Assembly (NCBI GenBank): GCA_046348585.1
Contig: JAXMDZ010000001.1
Span: 186,001-250,000, forward strand
From: JADZAI01 sp046348585
Lineage (GTDB): Bacteria > Pseudomonadota > Alphaproteobacteria > Micropepsales > Micropepsaceae
Direction of reading: 5' to 3'
Length of the DNA: 64,000 nt
The notes below the pieces were generated by a model that had not been told where the DNA came from, searched no databases, and worked only from the letters and a program-made list of their open reading frames with translations. Positions 61,371-64,000 of the stretch are shown piece after piece. The stretch's first letter is position 1, and the number at the start of each line of letters is the position of its first letter. The translations under genes and the position numbers were made by a program.

Positions 61371-62093
61371 ATGGCCATGAGCTATGACGACGAGGCCCTG
61401 GGGCGCTATGTCGACGGCGCGGCGGCGGCCGGCGAACGCGCCGCGATCGAGCGCGCGGCGGCCGCCGACCCGGCGCTCGCCCGGCGCATCGAGCGGATGC
61501 GCCGGATCGGCGGCGATCTGCGCGCGGTCTACGACCCGGCGCTGAGCGAAGCGCCGCCGGCCGGGCTTGAGGCGATGATCCGCGCCGCCCTGCCGGCCCG
61601 CGCGCCGCGCCCCGCCGCGCCGTCGCGCCGCTGGGCCTGGCTGAACCGCCCCTTCGCCGCCGGTCTCGGCCTCGCGGCGGGCGGGGCGCTTGGCCTCGCG
61701 GTGGGGCTGATGCCGGTGCAGGACATCGATGTCGACCGCAGCGGGGCACTGGTGGCGCGCGGCGATCTTGGCCGGGCGCTGGAGCGTCAGCTCGCCTCCG
61801 AGCAGGGCGGCGAGGGCGCGGTGACGATCGGCGTCAGCTTCCGCAGCGCCGACGGCCGCTTCTGCCGCAGCTTCACGCGGGGCGCGCTGGCGGGCCTCGC
61901 CTGCCGCGACGGCGAGGACTGGCGGATCGAGACAGCGGCCACCGCCGCGCCCGGCAGCGACGGCCCCTATGCCCAGGCGTCCGCAGCGATGCCGCCCGCC
62001 GTCCGCACGGCGATCGGCGGGATGATCGCGGGCGAGGCGCTGGACGCCGACGCCGAGCGCGCCGCGCGCGATCGCGGCTGGCGCGGCGAATAA
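61371..62093 (+). CDS. Anti-sigma factor, membrane-anchored
   Basis: The 240-residue protein has an N-terminal helical domain (SYDDEALGRYVDGA.., typical of anti-sigma binding domains), one membrane helix near residues 92-112 (AAGLGLAAGGALGLAVGL) and a periplasmic domain with two Cys (RFCRSF, LACRDG). No zinc-anti-sigma HxxxCxxC motif is seen. It would hold the sigma factor at the membrane until a periplasmic signal arrives. AGGAG precedes the ATG at 61371. Cotranscribed with the sigma gene. Confidence 0.83.
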   Translation: MAMSYDDEALGRYVDGAAAAGERAAIERAAAADPALARRIERMRRIGGDLRAVYDPALSEAPPAGLEAMIRAALPARAPRPAAPSRRWAWLNRPFAAGLGLAAGGALGLAVGLMPVQDIDVDRSGALVARGDLGRALERQLASEQGGEGAVTIGVSFRSADGRFCRSFTRGALAGLACRDGEDWRIETAATAAPGSDGPYAQASAAMPPAVRTAIGGMIAGEALDADAERAARDRGWRGE

Positions 62094-62106
62094 TTCTTCC
62101 GGGCGC

Positions 62107-62135
62107 GGGAAGAAACGCCGCGCCCGCCCGTTGTC
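62107..62135 (+). promoter_or_regulatory. ECF promoter of the secreted-protein gene
   Basis: GGGAAG (62107-62112), 16 bases, CGTTGTC (62129-62135), about 45 bases upstream of the ATG at 62180. The -35 region is flanked by a TTCTTCC/GGGAAGAA inverted repeat. Confidence 0.7.
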
Positions 62136-62179
62136 TTGACGGACGCCCCCTCCGGCGCCCTGACAACGGAGACATCACG

Positions 62180-62821
62180 ATGAGCACTCTTTTCAAGACG
62201 GCCGGTGCGGCGACTCTACTGGCGGCGGTTCTGGCGGCGGCGCCGACGGCTTCGGCGATCGACCTCGGCGGCGGCCTGACGGGCGGCCTCACCGGCAATG
62301 GCAGCATCGGCGGCCTTGGCGGCCTCGGCGGCGTGCCGGGCAGCCTGACCGGCGGGGCCGGCATCGACCGCTTCGCGGGCCTCGCCGACCGCGCCGAGCG
62401 CCGCGCCGCCCGCGCCGCCGAACGGCTGCGCGAGGAAGCGGCCAGCGTCCCCGCGGCCCTGCCCTCGCCCGCACTGCCCGATGCGGGCGCGACGGCGGCC
62501 GGCGCGATCGGCACCGTGACCTCCGCGGCGAACGCGCCGCTGCCCGGCCTGCCGACGATCCCGGTCCTGCCGGAGGCTTCGGCGGACGCTTCGGGCGATG
62601 CTTCGGCGGACGGTTCGGCCGATACCGCCGCCGAACCCGCCGCCCTGCCGGCGCCGGTCGATGTCGCGGCGCTGCCCGCTCTGCCCGCGGCCCCGGTTCC
62701 GGCCGCGCCGGCCGCGCCGGCCGGGGCGAAGACCTCGGCCGCCGTGTCGGTCTCCGGCTCGGCCTCGAGCGATGGCGCGGACGCCGGCGGTTCGGCCTCG
62801 GCTTCGGCCGCGACGCCGTAA
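62180..62821 (+). CDS. Secreted low-complexity protein, putative ECF regulon member
   Basis: The 213-residue product has a signal peptide (ATLLAAVLAAAPTASA), a Gly/Leu-rich stretch (GGGLTGGLTGNG, GGLGGLGGVPG), a charged helix (residues about 65-95), and Pro/Ala/Ser-rich tails with SADASGDASADGSAD. No fold recognised; it may be a flexible surface or periplasmic linker protein. A GGGAAG-N16-CGTT promoter links it to the ECF system upstream. Confidence 0.65.
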   Translation: MSTLFKTAGAATLLAAVLAAAPTASAIDLGGGLTGGLTGNGSIGGLGGLGGVPGSLTGGAGIDRFAGLADRAERRAARAAERLREEAASVPAALPSPALPDAGATAAGAIGTVTSAANAPLPGLPTIPVLPEASADASGDASADGSADTAAEPAALPAPVDVAALPALPAAPVPAAPAAPAGAKTSAAVSVSGSASSDGADAGGSASASAATP

Positions 62822-62841
62822 GACCCGCCTGCCTCACTCTC

Positions 62842-62875
62842 ACGGCGCGCCGCGTCTTGCGGCGCGCCGTTCTTT
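62842..62875 (+). terminator. Intrinsic terminator after the secreted-protein gene
   Basis: A 12-bp perfect stem, ACGGCGCGCCGC with GCGGCGCGCCGT, a GTCTT loop and a TTCTTT tail, 20 bases after the stop. Confidence 0.8.
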
Positions 62876-62933
62876 GCCGCCATTGTCGCCGCCGGGCCCG
62901 CGAGGCCGAACACCCTCAAGGCAAGACAGGCGC

Positions 62934-64000
62934 ATGGACGAGCTTCCCGGCATCTTCATCGGCAAGGGCGAGGCCCCGGTCACCCTGGCGCTGTCGCTCG
63001 CCAACCGGCACGGCCTGATCGCCGGAGCGACCGGCACCGGCAAGACCGTGACGTTGCAGATTCTGGCCGAGGGCCTTTCGGCGGCCGGCGTTCCGGTCTT
63101 CGCCGCCGACGTGAAGGGCGATCTGTCGGGGATCGCGCTCGCCGGAACCGAAAAGCCGTTCCTCGCCGAACGGGCGCAGAAGATCGGCCTCGATCCTTAT
63201 GTGCTGGAGCCGCACCCGGCGATCTTCTGGGACGTCTTCGGCAAGCTCGGCCATCCGATCCGCGCCACGGTGTCGGAGATGGGTCCGCTGCTGCTCGCCC
63301 GGCTGCTCGATCTCAACGACGTGCAGGAAGGGGTGCTCAACATCGCCTTCCGGGTCGCCGACGACGAGGGCCTGCTGCTGCTGGACCTGAAGGATCTGCG
63401 CGCCATCCTCGCCTTCCTCGCCGAGAATGCAGATCAGGTGAAGGCGCGCTACGGCAATGTCTCGTCCAACACGGTGGGGGCGATCCAGCGCGGCCTGCTG
63501 GTGCTGGAGAACCAGGGGGGCGACGCCTTCTTCGGCGAGCCGGCGCTCGACCTGCTCGACTTCATGACGACCGACGCGGCCGGGCGCGGGGCGATCAACG
63601 TGCTGGCCGCCGACGCCTTGATGAGCAATCCGCGCGTCTATGCGACCTTCCTGCTGTGGATGATGTCGGAGCTGTTCGAGCGCCTGCCCGAGGCGGGCGA
63701 TCTCGACAAGCCCAAGCTCGTCTTCTTCTTCGACGAGGCGCATCTTCTGTTCAACGACGCCCCCAAGGCGCTGCTGGAGAAGATCACCCAGGTCGTCCGG
63801 CTGATCCGCTCCAAGGGGGTGGGCATCTATTTCATCACCCAGAACCCGCAGGACGTGCCCGAGATCGTGCTCGCCCAGCTCGGCAACCGCATCCAGCACG
63901 CGCTGCGGGCCTATACGCCCAAGGAGCAGAAGGCGGTGCGGGTCGCCGCCGAGAGCTTCCGCGCCAATCCCGCCTTCAAGACCGAGGACGCGATCACCGA
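62934..64000 (+). CDS. HerA/YjgR-like ATPase (DUF853 type), 3' end missing
   Basis: The ATG at 62934 starts a frame that stays open to the window end (355 codons visible). It has Walker A GATGTGKTVTL, VFAADVKGDLSGIAL, the Walker B region KLVFFFDEAHLLFNDAPKAL and an arginine-rich end. This is a HerA/FtsK-type motor ATPase of the YjgR (DUF853) family, whose function is unknown. Cytoplasmic; no partner gene is visible. Confidence 0.85.
   Translation, partial: MDELPGIFIGKGEAPVTLALSLANRHGLIAGATGTGKTVTLQILAEGLSAAGVPVFAADVKGDLSGIALAGTEKPFLAERAQKIGLDPYVLEPHPAIFWDVFGKLGHPIRATVSEMGPLLLARLLDLNDVQEGVLNIAFRVADDEGLLLLDLKDLRAILAFLAENADQVKARYGNVSSNTVGAIQRGLLVLENQGGDAFFGEPALDLLDFMTTDAAGRGAINVLAADALMSNPRVYATFLLWMMSELFERLPEAGDLDKPKLVFFFDEAHLLFNDAPKALLEKITQVVRLIRSKGVGIYFITQNPQDVPEIVLAQLGNRIQHALRAYTPKEQKAVRVAAESFRANPAFKTEDAIT

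Overview
This 64 kb window is a contiguous, gene-dense piece of a high-GC bacterial chromosome. I see no CRISPR array, phage, transposase or rRNA operon. Gene order points to an alphaproteobacterium. The evidence is an F1-only atpHAGDC operon next to priA and a TalC-type transaldolase, the block rplU-rpmA-GNAT-GNAT-obg-proB-proA-nadD-rsfS-rlmH-gpmI-envC-ctpA-yibQ-rppH, an sdhCDA cluster, and FixK/Fnr-like and TTGCGA-type operators. I cannot assign a genus.

Layout. (1) 1-8350: the end of a PrmC/HemK-like methyltransferase converges on a tight minus-strand operon: acyltransferase-like protein, asparagine synthetase, acyl carrier protein, AMP ligase, NAD-synthase-like protein and flippase. This looks like an uncharacterised envelope or glycan-modification pathway. 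(2) 8417-12572: an iron/heme-type module (DUF6607 lipoprotein, TonB-dependent receptor, divergent DUF4198 protein) around a shared operator region. (3) 12597-20525: lipid-metabolism enzymes and a set of secreted proteins of unknown function, including one with seven regular 37-38 residue Gly-Trp repeats next to a DUF4424 protein, behind an FNR/FixK-type box. (4) 20675-22774: FkbM methyltransferase, tRNA-Ser(CGA), rlmJ. (5) 22775-36711: the conserved housekeeping block, with an attenuator-like leader before rplU. (6) 36708-39350: crotonase, a MarR regulator with a strong palindromic operator, a small membrane protein and a ferritin-like protein. (7) 39510-47853: atpHAGDC, an unlisted 41-residue membrane peptide, priA and transaldolase. 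(8) 47867-59380: sdhCDA and sdhB, separated by about 6.6 kb holding CreD, two glycosyltransferase-type genes and secreted proteins; downstream of sdhB are two inhibitor-like secreted proteins. (9) 59500-62821: a subtilisin-like protease, an ECF sigma factor, its anti-sigma factor and a low-complexity secreted protein. (10) 62934-end: the start of a HerA/YjgR-type ATPase.

The strongest candidate for a new system is region 9. Three copies of the same bipartite promoter, GGGAAG-N16-CGTT, precede the sigma gene, the divergent protease gene and the secreted-protein gene, defining a self-contained ECF regulon. Next in interest are the region 1 operon, the Gly-Trp repeat protein operon, a possible phase-variable G-tract in a glycosyltransferase, and a glycosyltransferase-methyltransferase fusion.
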